A stretch of DNA of 64,000 nt from Ambrosia x helenae (lineage: Eukaryota; Streptophyta; Magnoliopsida; Asterales; Asteraceae). Of the stretch, positions 22,721-33,451 are shown in pieces. The DNA lies in contig CM061231.1 of NCBI GenBank assembly GCA_030844895.1, positions 89,562,706 through 89,626,705 of the forward strand, written 5' to 3'. The notes under the pieces are model-generated. The model was not told where the DNA came from and searched no databases. It saw only the letters and a program-made list of their open reading frames with translations. The position numbers were made by a program, and so were the translations under genes. The stretch's first letter is position 1. Every line of letters starts with the position of its first letter.

Positions 22721-23467
22721 TCCCCCAGGCGGTTTGATCTAATTTAAAACTTTGCCAAAACCATCTGCTCTACGAATGTATTTGTGTTAATTTTGATTTC
22801 AAAATCTAAATAAACAGTTTCTGTACACTTCATCTTCCCCAATTCTAAAACATATGAACCCTAGAAATCGTAATATTTATTCACGCTGTTTAAAACAGAA
22901 TTAACCATAGGGTTAATGGGGCACAATGGCCGATTAACGCAATGGAACAAAAGATTAGAACATACCAATCGGATTTCTTCAATCTCGTGAGTCAACAAAT
23001 AGTCAACACTTATGAATTCGTATACAGACTGATTGAGAAGAAGATTTGAAGGTAGAGATATAATTTTCGGCACTTTTGGATAGTCAATCGAGGTTCAATT
23101 TATAGTATAACCGTATAATTGGAAGGTCTAGTCTTTGACCCGTGATGGTCAAAGACGAGGTGAATCGAGCCTTTAATTGCAGATTGGGACGCGGAAAGAT
23201 CAGGCAACGAGTCAACGGCATTTAATGGCTTTAATCTTCCCTTAATTCTCGTGGATTCAATGGTCAAGGAGAAGGCTTTCTGCGGTCAACCCTTTGCGAG
23301 CTGCTGCTCGTTTATCACAGCAAGAAGGAACAAGGGGAGTGGGGTGGGCCGGATCAAAAGGAAAGGAGGTGGGCCGAGTTACTTCTTGGGCTGGCTGAAT
23401 TGTTTTGCAAAAAGGAGGGTGGGCCGCTGGTTAAAAAAAAAGGTTTATTAGTTTGTGTTGTTATTAT

Positions 23468-23470
23468 TTC

Positions 23471-23524
<54 letters not shown>

Positions 23525-23525
23525 G
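23468..23525 (+). repeat. (TTA)n microsatellite
   Basis: About 19 uninterrupted TTA/ATT units within the solo LTR. It produces a spurious poly-Asn reading on the minus strand. Confidence 0.95.
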
Positions 23526-23687
23526 TATAATAATAACTCTCTATACATATATATGTATAAATAAATAAATATATGCATGAATAATCATCATTGTATAGGG
23601 GTTCAAAATATCTCCAAAGATAATAATAATGATAAGACTTGTCGTTTAAATCCGTACAAATAATAAAATGCGAAATGTTACACGAAC

Positions 23688-24807
23688 TTCTCAGATCGAT
23701 TAAGCATTGTACACGGTGCTCCAAATGGTTCTAGATACTCTAAGTTCGGCTTTCGTCTGTTCAACAGCTCATAAGAAGTTTTACCAAACTTCTTCACTGT
23801 TAAAACGCGATTGAGAGTATAACAAGCTGCGTAAATGGCTTCATTCCAGAACATTACTGGAAGTTGGAATCCGCTAGCATTATTCTAGCCGCTTCAATTA
23901 GAGTCTTGTTTTTACGTTCTGCGACACCGTTCTGTTGAGGGGTATACGGAGCACTATATTCATGATGAATTCCTTTGTCTTCACAAAGAGCATCCATCTG
24001 TGCGTTCTTGAACTCCGTCCATTATCACTCCTAATTCTCTTGATCTTTAAACCATACACATTTTCTAAACGAGTGAACAGAACCTTAAGATTAGTCATCG
24101 GTAACCACAAGACAGTACAATTCACCAGCATGACTTTTACGCTTGACTGGTCCGAAATAGATCCATGTGCAAACGCTCAAGTGGTAATTTAACTGAATTA
24201 ACTTTCTTTGGTTTGTGGATTGCTTGTGCTACTTTCCTTTCTTGCAACTCACACACTTGTCATTCAAATGGAAATGTTTAACATTAACGCCTTCGACAAG
24301 TTTCATTCTTCACCAGATGGTTCATTTTTCTAAGGTGAATGTGTCCCATCCTCCTATGCCACATGATAGATTCTTTTTCAGTAGCCTTGTAGAGGAAACA
24401 CGTGACTTGACCTTGGGTTGTCATTGCTTTTGACATGTCGAGAATGTACAGATTGTTCACTCTCGTGCTTTCAGCATAACCCACTCTTTTGAAGAACGAA
24501 TCCTGTCTTGAGAATATAGCAAGATTTGTCGTCAAGAATACAGAGAACTGCTTATCACATATTTGACTGACACTGAGCAGATTATAGTCTATTTGCTTCA
24601 CATACGATATCTTCTCAAAACTCACGATACCATTATTCACACTACCCTCCATAGTAATGTATCCTCCATTGTTCCCAGCAAATGCTACATATCCGCCATT
24701 GATATTTTTATGTCAAACAGTAGTACTAAATCCCCTGTCATGTGACCAGAAGCTCCACTGTCAACAATCCAAAGACTGCTCACAGGGCCAGCTGAAGCTC
24801 CCTGCAC
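23688..24807 (-). pseudogene. pol: Element B pol: protease and integrase core
   Basis: Minus strand. After GTGCAG (24807-24802) comes the protease active-site region (W-I-V-D-S-G-A-S-G-H-M-T-G), then H-R-R-M-G-H-I-H-L-R and the C-x2-C of the pre-integrase domain, then integrase with R-S-D-N-G. Frame changes occur near 24290, 24190, 24010 and 23900, so the core is not translatable in one piece. Sequence continues in 21011-20441 after the solo LTR. Confidence 0.83.
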
Positions 24808-26816
24808 ATATCAAGTAAAAAGATTAGATTATTCGGGGGACCCAAGCCTGCTTGGTCTTGGGTCTTTGAACATTTAGTTTCAAAGAATCTTTCTTACAAA
24901 CAGTTGAATTTGAATTGATCTTTTTCTAATCAATTAAATCCTTTTCATTTTCAGATTTCTCATTCACTTTTGAAGTCGAAGCACCTTGAAATCCCTTTGT
25001 TGACCAGACTTGTTCCGAACGTTTCAAGATCGGATAATGAGATTTTGGGGTCTCAGTTGGTTTCTTTTCTTCATCTTTGAAGGAAACTTTCTTGGTTACC
25101 TTCTCTGATTTAACAGATACAAGTCCAACTGTTGGTTTGACTGCAGGTTTTGTTGGTACCTTTTGCTTCTCAACAGTTGTGTTCACCACAGGTTTCTTAA
25201 AAGGCTTTTCCATGGCGATCCTGTTACGACGATCATATGTCATCTGACGATTATCCCTCTTTTGAAAATATCTGCTTTGGTTGTAAAACGGTGCTGGTTG
25301 AGGAACAAATCGTCTTTGAGGATAACAATGATTATCAACTGGACTTTGATATTTTTGCTTCACTTCAGCCTCGTGCCTTTTGTGCCTCGTGTATGGGCAT
25401 GAGCAAGTAAATGCCCTCTCTCCCCGCACTTAAAAACGCACGATACTCCTCAAAGTTGTTCTTGGCGTTCGACTTTGTATAGGTAGTGATAGGATATTGA
25501 TCATCCACACACCTTCTTCTTAAACTCTCAGGAGCTGGGTCCTTTGAGTAAGTCGGCTCAAGAAAAGTATTCGCCATCTCCTTCGGCTTAATAAACTCTG
25601 TGACATGAACCTTTGGTTCTTTTGGACATCCAAATAAATTTTCTTTTAAACCTCTGGAGTACATCATTTGTTCTCTCATGTTTTGTCACATTGTTCATTT
25701 TTCTCAACATGCTTAACTGATTGATTCGCTCGATGAGCGTTAGCCATTGGATGAATAATCTGAGAAGGTGACACTGGTTCATTGGTAATAATGTGATTTT
25801 CAACAGGAATATCACACACTTTCTCAGATTTATCATCCTCAGAGTCAGAATCATCAGTTACAGCTACCACTCCTTCATCATTCAGTCCCAAAATAGGTCT
25901 AACATCGGAATTAAGGTCTCCCACACTGAAGTGTTAGACTCATCATCCGATGTAGAGTCAGACTTAACTGAACTCTCCGGTGTTATTGAATGCAGAGTTA
26001 TGATTTTCAAACAACACTAGAGATGGGATGACCTTGTAGTTTGCACTACTTGACTGTGAAGGCTCCTCAATAATATGGTCAATAACATATGCAATATGTT
26101 TGTAGCTTTCAAGCTTCTTGTTGACTTTCTCAGCAAAGCACTTGATGGTTGCCATTTCAAGTTTGTTTCTTCCAGTTCACTGATATAATTGTTAATGGCC
26201 AATTGTTTTAAAGATAATGTTTTCTTAAGATCAGAAATGTATTTCTCATAACCATTAAGTACCTTATTGAATTCAAATGCTTCTTTTCGATACGATTGAC
26301 AGTTGATCTTAGCACTCTCAAGTTGAACCCTGAGTTGCTTATTATCCTCTGTCAATCTATCGCATGCACACAATACTTATCATTGTTCATGTCTAAAGTA
26401 GATTCAGAACTTACCTGTTTTGGAGGCTCTGTCATCGCCATCAATGCAAAATGTGCTTCCTTTCCAGCAAAGAATTTAGAATAGTCGATTCTGGTAAAAG
26501 CATCATCCACTATGCACGATTTGCGGGTCATCAGAAAAATCAGCTTCGGCAAGAAGTTGATCAATATCATCATCCAGTGAGTTAACACTAGCTTCAGAAT
26601 CAGAATCGCTCTCCGCGTCAGAATAAGCTGAATCACACTGTTCGGGAAACATCATTGACTGAGTCAAGAATTAATCCTGATTTCTTCTCAACACAAACAT
26701 CATTTTCTTCAACCAATTCCTCAATCTTCACCTCAAATATCTTCTCAGTCTCCAAATCATCTTAACTGACACCCGGCTCCTCCAAATCTATCTTCTGGGC
26801 AACACACATGACGTGC
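24808..26816 (-). pseudogene. gag: Element B gag, 5'-truncated
   Basis: Minus strand. It starts at about 26816 (similar to element D near 58870: C-V-A-Q-K-x-D-L). Then come an acidic Ser/Asp run, a coiled-coil-like region (C-D-R-L-T-E-D-N-K-Q, about 26370-26040), the phrase P-I-L-G-L-N-D-E, and a Lys-rich tail ending W-V-P-R-I-I and TAA at 24826-24824. The zinc knuckle near 25440 (K-C-G-E-R) has lost key Cys/His residues. At least five frame breaks. The N-terminal gag domain is missing. Confidence 0.8.
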
Positions 26817-27632
26817 TTGTCGTGGTACAGGTAAAATTTCCCAATTACAACTAAAGAAAAGTGGCAAGAAGGTATCAACACAGGGAGTTTGTGGAAAATG
26901 TGTAAAGTCAAGTTTTGTTAATTAACTAAAATTAAACTACTTAACAAAAAGTAAATGATTAAGCTTTTGATTGTTTTGGTTTATAACTAAAGTAACAACT
27001 AAATATCAATTTAAATTTAAGAGTGTTTCTTCAAATTATGGGAAAATGACCATTCAAGGATCCGTTTCTCTAAACACTTGTATGAATTTCCACTAGAAAG
27101 AGTTTACATAGACATAACTCATGTAAAAACAATTGTTGTGATAAAAGGGAACCAAGTATCGGAGTAAATTAACGCGAGTTGTTTCCCGATGACCTATTAA
27201 TCAATAACCAACCCCCAATCCTTCCCATGATATCATAGTGGTTAGCAACACCAAGAACGTATGAATGAGACTAAGAATTGGTAACTTAATCAACACACTA
27301 CAAGAAATTGTTCATACATCATAATAACAAAGCAAAATACCAAGTCATTATTATAGAAATGCAAGAAATCACACACAAGAGTTCAAGAAAAACCTTCACC
27401 AAGAATGATCACCAAATATTTAGCCTAGCATGACTTGGTGAATCATCAACACATTCATGGATTTGTTTATAAGCATCAAAATCAAAAAAACAATGTTTGT
27501 AATAAGCCTCCAATGATCAAAAGTAGCCAAAATCGCCCAAAGATTGTCTAGAAACGTTCACAAGTGAAAAGATACCCAAAAGACACCATCAAGTCGTCTT
27601 TAATAGAGGAGTTACAAAATGTTGCAGGAGGC

Positions 27633-27668
27633 CACCGTACCTTACGGTGCCCACCGTAAGGTATGGTG
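27633..27668 (+). repeat. Hairpin 1, CACCGTACCTTACGGTG type
   Basis: Two 17-base arms separated by 2 bases, with 16 of 17 positions able to pair. Each arm is itself a near-palindrome (CCGTA..TACGG). It is related to hairpin 2 about 97 bp downstream. Confidence 0.85.
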
Positions 27669-27729
27669 AGGTTGAAAAAGCCAACGGTGGTTCAAGACTG
27701 TACAACGGTGTCATTTTGTGTCCAGATCC

Positions 27730-27765
27730 CACCGTACCTTACGGTGGCTGCCGTAAGGTACGGTA
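27730..27765 (+). repeat. Hairpin 2, same arm sequence
   Basis: Left arm CACCGTACCTTACGGTG is identical to hairpin 1. The right arm pairs at 14 of 17 positions across a 2-base gap. Between the hairpins lie two looser copies of CAACGGTG. Confidence 0.85.
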
Positions 27766-28420
27766 GAGCCCTTCAAATCTTCATTTTTCTTCTTTCTAAT
27801 TCTTCCTTGCTCCGGCCCGTTTCAATCCGTTCCAAAGTCCGTATTTCTTCGTTTTAAGCCCCTTATCATACCTGCAACCAAAGCACTCGCAATTATCTAA
27901 TCCCAAGCAATAACATGATCAAATGAGGATAATTTAAGCGTTTTACCAATATAAAGGGTTGTTCCTTGAACCACTCGTCACATCCCCACACTTGACCATT
28001 GCTTCTCCCTAGCAATACATCAAAATCATTTTTACTCAAAGAGCGACCATTTTAAATCAAGCGTTTGCATGCAATCCATATACTAAGCCATACTTAACAC
28101 CCGAATCAGCACACCCCTCACAATTTCTCTCCTCTCAGTGACAAATGAACACTAGCAAATAAGAGCTAGACACACAAAAGACAAATAGATGGGTGCACAA
28201 CCATAGGCTTGTACCTAGATCAACCTTCCTCTTATGAACGCTAAACATGAGTGCAAATCAAAGGGTCTTGTAAGGTTGTAATGTGGCTAAGTGCAAAGGT
28301 AGGAAATGGGGTATATTTATAGTAGCGCATAACTTTTCTCGGTCTTTTATTACACGAAGACACACACACACATGACTAACACACGCAAACATAAATACGA
28401 ACACAAACTACAATAGATAC

Positions 28421-29106
28421 TGTTGGATCAGTAATGCTCTTGATGTGTTGCTTGCTAGTGAACACTTATGTTTTTAGCAAGTTCACTCAGTTTTGCACAG
28501 CGGAATGATAAGTAAAGTTACACTATCAACAGGAGTTATTACTCCCCCTGGATGTTTGAAAACTAAAGACAAGTATTTAATGAGAATCTAAGTATAGAAT
28601 GAGAATGAATACTTAAACAGATTCTCAGTAAATGAAATAGAAAGAACAATAAGAACAGTAATAAGCTTTGAAGGATTTCTGTATTAATCAAAATCAATGT
28701 CTAAAACAGAGGGGATGAACCCATCTATTTATAGACTTTACATATACATGAACCTTGCTAAAAGTAAGTCAGTAACAAGTTGCAACAAGTTGCATTCTTG
28801 GAACTTGTACAAAAGATAAAGTAATACTAAACTAATAAACTGCTGAAACATAAGTTGGTTAAAAAGATTCTTGAACAAGAGCTGATGAATGACAAAGTAC
28901 TGATGAGTAGTTTGTCTTCAGTAGTTCTTCAGTGAACTGTCTGGTTAGACTTCAGAACTTCTGATACTTCTTCTTCAGTACTTGTTGAATCCCTCTTCAG
29001 TACTTTAGTCTTCTTTCTTCAGTAGTTCTATACTTAGGATATTTCGCAGAAGTGAATTAGACTAAGGTTTACAAAAGTGGTTTCACCAATCCTTTTTGTC
29101 CTAACA
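28421..29106 (-). repeat. Element C 3' LTR (686 bp)
   Basis: On the minus strand it starts TGTTAGGAC right after the purine run AAGGGGAGAT (29117-29108) and ends GATCCAACA at 28421. A TATA box, CTATAAATAG, lies at 28734-28725, identical to that of element A. ATTCCGC at 28506-28500 is 79 bp before the end. The segment 28840-29035 carries about a dozen TCAGTAGTT/TCAGTACTT-type repeats. The flank 28416-28420 is GATAC; the mate LTR is missing. Confidence 0.87.
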
Positions 29107-29148
29107 ATCTCCCCTTGGATTGTTGAGGCCAAAACCTTTTCTAATTCT

Positions 29149-32100
29149 TTATTGTTTTCTTCTGTCATTCAAAATCTTCCATATCTCCTTGAACATGGAA
29201 TTCTTCAATTGATTAAGCTGTTCATCAGTGAGAGATCTCCTTTGAGGTTCCAGATGTTGAATTGTAAGCAAGTCCTGAGTTGATAGTTTCTTCAGTTCAT
29301 TCATGGACTTGTAGGCCTTGCTTGTAAGATCTCTCCTTGTCACTAATACTGAGTTGTCGTCAGTAAAGGACCATTTGATGATCAGCACTTTAGACTTGTC
29401 AAAGTCTGAAGTATAGGGAACCATGCTGGATCCCTGGGATGTTCCGGAGTGTTGGATATTCTCTATTTCAGTGACTCTCAGGTGGGATTCACTTCTATCT
29501 TCCTTTTGCATCACATCAGGTAGTTTGAAAGTGGGTAAATGATGTTCAGTAACTACCTTAGTGTGCAGTCTGTCTGTGATAGTCTTCTGGATTTGGTAAG
29601 CAAATGTTGAGGATCCCTAAATTGAGTTATCAGAGGCTTCTCTTCAATATCAAAGTCTCCTTGAACAACTGTGTTGCCTTCCAGCAACACCATCTTGAAG
29701 ACAGACTTTGTATTGTCCTCTGGTTTCTTCTTGGTAGCTAGTCTTTTAACACCAGAAGTTCTAACTACTGAAGTTGACACTTCAGAAGTTTTGAACCTCT
29801 CTGGATTAGCAGCCTTGGCAGCCTTGTACTTCTTGTATGTGTCTAGTAGTCATTCTTCTTTCCATCTTGACACAGAGGCTTTTGAACCATAGTGATTTGC
29901 TACCAGTTCTTCAATTATCTCAGCTCTCTTGGCTTTTCCATCTTTATTTGTTGCAAGTTTGTCAGCAACAAGTTGAGCTCTTTTAGTCAGCTCATCCATT
30001 GAGAGCCCTTTGAGTGAAAAGGCTTTTGTTTTGCTGTTCTTTGTTATAAAAGACATCAGTTGTTTTCTTTTGTCTTCTTCAGCAACTCTCTCTGTTTTAG
30101 CTTGCCCATTCAACTCTACTTCATATGCTTGTAACTTTTCATTGAGGCTTAAGTCTTCCCTTGCTTCCAAAGCATTCCAGATCTCATCTTCCTTAGCCTT
30201 TCTTTATGCTGCAATCAAACTCTTCTCAAGTAGTTCTTTGGACATTGATAGTGGAGAAGGTTTCAGCACAGTCATTGTTGTAGTTGTTGTTTGCCTTTGA
30301 ATAGGAGTTGGTTGTTGTTGTTCAGTTGGTTTGGAAGGCTCTTCTGTTGGTTGTATGTTGGAAGTGTTAACTTCTGAATTGTTGACAGGAGTGTCAACTA
30401 CTGAAGGATTGTCTTCAGTATTTTCTGAATCATTAGAAGTTTCTTCAATATGGCCTAGGGAAGTTTCAGCTTCAACTTCAGTTCCAAAGATAAGCCTTTG
30501 TTGATCTTCTCTTTGTTTTCTGGCTTTCTCTTGTAGTTCACTTTCATGTAGAGCCACTCTTGCCTTTATTTTGGCTTCCAGTGACTCCCTTGGTTCCTTA
30601 ATTTTCTCCCACTTTTTGGATTCATCCACTTCTGGAAGCTTAGAAGGTTGAGAAGTTGTACTAGTGAGCTTGGCAATCTGTCTTGAGTTATGGTCAATTT
30701 TGTTGGACAGATCATTCATCTTGGATTTGATCATCTCAAATTGGTTTTCGGTTGACAGCTCCAAAGCAGCTGTGAATGTTTTGAGGTGATTGGCACTAAG
30801 GTTGTTCATCATCTGGTATAGGGGACCATATGGGCTGCATAGTTGGTTCAGATCTATGCTTGTTGACCTAGGGAATTGTGTAGGCATATTTAGTGAGGTG
30901 TGTGTTTTGGGGTGATCTTCATGTTGTACAGAGGATGCCACTTTAGGGGAATCGGGGATCAAGTAGTCTTTAACCTGATCTGGTGTGACCAGCTCTTTGA
31001 GCTTAGAGACACCAGGTGCAGGACCTTCACTAGCAGCCGTCAATTCAATTTTAGTGGAGTGTGAATCATCATCCAAGTCAATGGAATCATCGGAATCCCT
31101 GATTACATCCTCAATGAGGACAGTATCAGTTACATCATGAGCTGAGCCCAACTCAGTTGTCTCATGTACCTCTTTTTCTTGGTTCAGAGGATTTCCTACC
31201 CCAGGCATTAAGCCTTCATCAGTATTTGCCACAAGTGAGGTCTTAGCTATGTTACTCCTTTCCTCAAATCCACCACTGGGTGGTATATGAGTAGTAGCAG
31301 CCTCAAATGTACCTAGAGTTCTAAGTTTCGGCTTAGAGACCCTGGTTCATCCTCATCTCTTGGGTTAGGGCTAAGGATATCCACATCCACGTCAAGTGCT
31401 GAAGGTATGTCCCCTGTTTGATGTGGTTGTTGGGGACTGACATGTTCTGATGGGATGTTTTCTTTCAGCCCCAAGAGAAGTTTGGCAATTTCAAGGGCTT
31501 CAGGTTCAGAAAGTTGTGGTGCTGGTTCAGTAGTTTGGTTTATGGGTTCAGCAGTTTCAAAAGAAGAGTCTATGGGGATTGTTTTCTTAAATTTCTTTCT
31601 TTTGAATAAAATGGTTATTGGTGCTCTTGTGGGGGTTTTAGATGGATGAGACTGAGAGGATGTTTCAGTCACATCTTTATCAAGTGCAGATTGCACATTA
31701 GCAGGTTCAGGCAACTCAACCTCCTAAACTGCCTTTCTTTTTAGGCTGGTGGGTTTTTGTTTTTGTTGTTTGGGTTTCTTGGCCTTTTGGGTGAAGGCTT
31801 GGAAGATGAGGGTTCCTTGGGGACTGTTGTGTGTTCCCCTTGGTCATCTTCTGGCCAGGTGGCCGTTTATTGTGGCTAGAGTATGCTTTTGAGGTTAGAG
31901 GGTTTAAAACAGTTGTTTGACCCACAAGCACCTCTTCTCCAATTTCCTTTATTATGCATTGCATAATAAATCTTGGATACAACAAAAACTTCTTTTTAGA
32001 ATTGAGATGATGTAACACCAACTCATTAAAGAAAAGTGCTGATGCCCTGAATTTTGTTTCATTCACAATGGAATGAAAAATTGGTTGAAAAGTAGAGGGC

Positions 32101-32561
32101 ATCTGATCATAATATCCAGTGTTTGGACTCAAACACATAACTATATAGTGAAACAAAAGTTTGTACTTCGGTTCAAAATATTTCTTAAAAATAGTAGCAT
32201 GTGAGAGAGTACCTTGGTAACCACACTCTATCATGGTTAAATGAATTTCAGAGTTTGGAAATTGATCTGGGGCACCCACATCATCCAGACCCAGTCTAAT
32301 CCCCAAAGTTTCTGGTGTGATTGCCATTCTTCTCCCTTGGATGGTTGAATTGAGGGAGATCACCTTATCATTTACTATCACCGTCTCCGCATTTGCCCAA
32401 AACTCATTAAGAATCTCAGTGTGGATTGGAGGATCAATAGTGAGGGCAGTAAAGTATTGGGATTTAATGACTAAATCAATGATTTCGTCGTATTGGGACC
32501 AGGCTTCATGTTTTTCGAAGTAGCCTCTTTGATTGTGTCCCTGTTTCAGAGTTAGAGCCAT
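29149..32561 (-). pseudogene. Element C ORF3, long accessory protein, disrupted
   Basis: Minus strand, from ATG 32561 in a strong plant context (CACATGGCTC). The first 282 codons are open (to 31716). Then frame changes and stops split it at about 31715, 31300, 30203, 29849 and 29540. The N-terminal domain aligns with element A ORF3 (S-x-Y-F/L-x-x-L-T, P-I, x-x-L-x-E-F-W, I-T-P-E-T, G-Y-x-G, F-K-K-x-F, F-L-x-Y-P-R). Next come Ser/Pro/Glu-rich stretches and a coiled coil (about 30700-30450). The C-terminal Y-G-S-K-A-S-V-S-R-W (about 29905-29862) matches element A. No membrane segment is obvious. Function unknown. Confidence 0.8.
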
Positions 32562-32743
32562 GTGGTTTGTGTGTGTGTGGATCGAACAGTGTTTTTGCAG
32601 GTTCAGGGTTTGAGAGCTTTTTGAGAGAGAAGGAGGGAATTTTTGCTTTTTGAAAGGATAAGTGTTGGAAAAGGTGTTTATCAGAAGTTTATAACCGCCT
32701 TAGGTCAAACTACTGATGTGGAAAAAGTCTGATTTACCCTTAT
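32562..32743 (-). promoter_or_regulatory. Element C putative internal promoter and ORF3 leader
   Basis: On the minus strand GGTTATAAAC lies at 32696-32687, about 129 bp before the ORF3 ATG. It is followed by a CT- and A-rich leader without upstream ATG and by a CACACACA run just before the start codon. The spacing matches element A. Inference from layout. Confidence 0.5.
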
Positions 32744-32760
32744 TGACCAAACTACTGATG

Positions 32761-33150
32761 GAAACGCCCCACTTACGGTGTGCGCATATAATGTATATAT
32801 GTGTGGCCATCGGGGGGCAAAAGTAAAGTTGCACTAGTTTTAACGTTATTTTACTTATTTCGTGAAAATAACGTTAAAAACGACGGACGGTTAATCATGC
32901 ATCATGTGGTGGCGTTGATAGCCAAAAGACAAAGGGGTACATGCACCGATCGGGTTTGTCCCGATTGCTAAGTGTTATGTCCCTTATGTCCAAGGCTTGA
33001 TACCAAACCACATCGAGCCGGGGGTCTCACTGGAAGCAGCCTCTCTATTCTTAGGGGTAGAGGTAAGGCTGTCTACATCTTACCCTCCTCAGACCCTACC
33101 TTAGCTTTGCTATAGGTGGGATTAACTGAGTATGATGATGATGATGATGA
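32761..33150 (+). mobile_element. SINE-like insertion with (ATG)n tail
   Basis: A 390-bp unit flanked by a perfect 17-bp target duplication, TGACCAAACTACTGATG (32744-32760 and 33151-33167). Its 3' half (about 33015-33130: GGGGTAGAGGTAAGGCTG, ACCCTCCTCAGACCCTACC, GGTGGGATTAACTGAG) strongly resembles the conserved 3' part of plant Au/TS-type SINEs, and it ends in a GATGATGAT tail. The 5' ~170 bp is unlike those SINEs and holds a perfect 15-bp inverted repeat (32838-32852 and 32865-32879). No clear pol III boxes were found. Confidence 0.8.
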
Positions 33151-33451
33151 TGACCAAACTACTGATGAAGAACAATTGTCATCAGTAGTTCCCATTTTCT
33201 CTTCAGTAGTTTGTTAACAACTGATGAGAATGTTTTAAGAACTTTATTCATAACTTCTGAAGATTATCTTATTAGAAGTTAATCATTTTTCAGAAAATAT
33301 TCCCATACTGATGTTTTTGTTCATCAGTAGTTTCTCCTTTTGTTTTTCAGAAGTTTTTGTTTTAAAAACAGATGTAAGTGAAAAATAAAATATGTGCAGA
33401 AAAGTAAAAGAACACTTACAAATTTAGCATCCCAAGCATGGATACTAACTT
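33151..33451. other. Element C pol-ORF3 spacer, pol-proximal part
   Basis: Non-coding. It carries about eight copies of CATCAGTAGTT or CTTCAGTAGTT (AACTACTGATG/AAG on the element strand). It becomes continuous with 32562-32743 once the SINE-like unit is removed. Confidence 0.6.

Larger units (their letters stand above)
21017..23682 (-). mobile_element. Solo LTR of a Ty3/Gypsy element (2,666 bp) inside element B integrase
   Basis: Ends are TGTAACACCCC (left) and ATGTTACA (right), flanked on both sides by CGAAC (21012-21016 and 23683-23687), a perfect 5-bp target duplication. The element B integrase reading resumes exactly across it. No gag or pol similarity is found inside. Length and ends resemble Tekay-type LTRs (the full element at 34778 has 2.7-2.8 kb LTRs beginning TGTGACA). 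On the minus strand it starts TGTAACATTTCGCATTTT and has a TATA-like ACTATAAATT near 23105, so minus orientation is favoured. It was probably left by LTR-LTR recombination. Confidence 0.87.
11510..26816 (-). mobile_element. Element B: Copia (B/D family) on minus strand, heavily interrupted
   Basis: Read on the minus strand the order is gag (26816 down), protease-integrase, integrase C-terminus, RT, RNase H (to 18781), a promoter-like spacer and ORF3 (17010 down). It is the same family as element D. The 5' end is truncated at about 26816 inside gag, where similarity to D stops. The 3' end is cut off by element A at 11510. Inside it are a solo Gypsy LTR (21017-23682) and an inverted pol fragment (12180-15276). 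Every gene has stops or frameshifts. Confidence 0.8.
26817..28420. other. Unclassified repeat-like DNA between elements B and C
   Basis: 1.6 kb with no supportable gene. It contains two long hairpins (27633-27668, 27730-27765). The phrases CCCCACACTTGACCATTGC and TCTCCCTAGCAA (about 27994-28014) recall non-coding parts of some plant Ty3/Gypsy elements. That identification is weak. Confidence 0.4.

Noticed and set aside
22700..22730. tRNA gene
   Set aside because: Box B-like sequence without acceptor stem, anticodon arm or correctly spaced A box.
23464..23724. 86-codon minus-strand ORF with poly-Asn
   Set aside because: Made by the (TTA)n microsatellite and the edge of the solo LTR.
27633..27765. 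CRISPR-like array
   Set aside because: Only two hairpins, no regular spacers, and a plant nuclear context.
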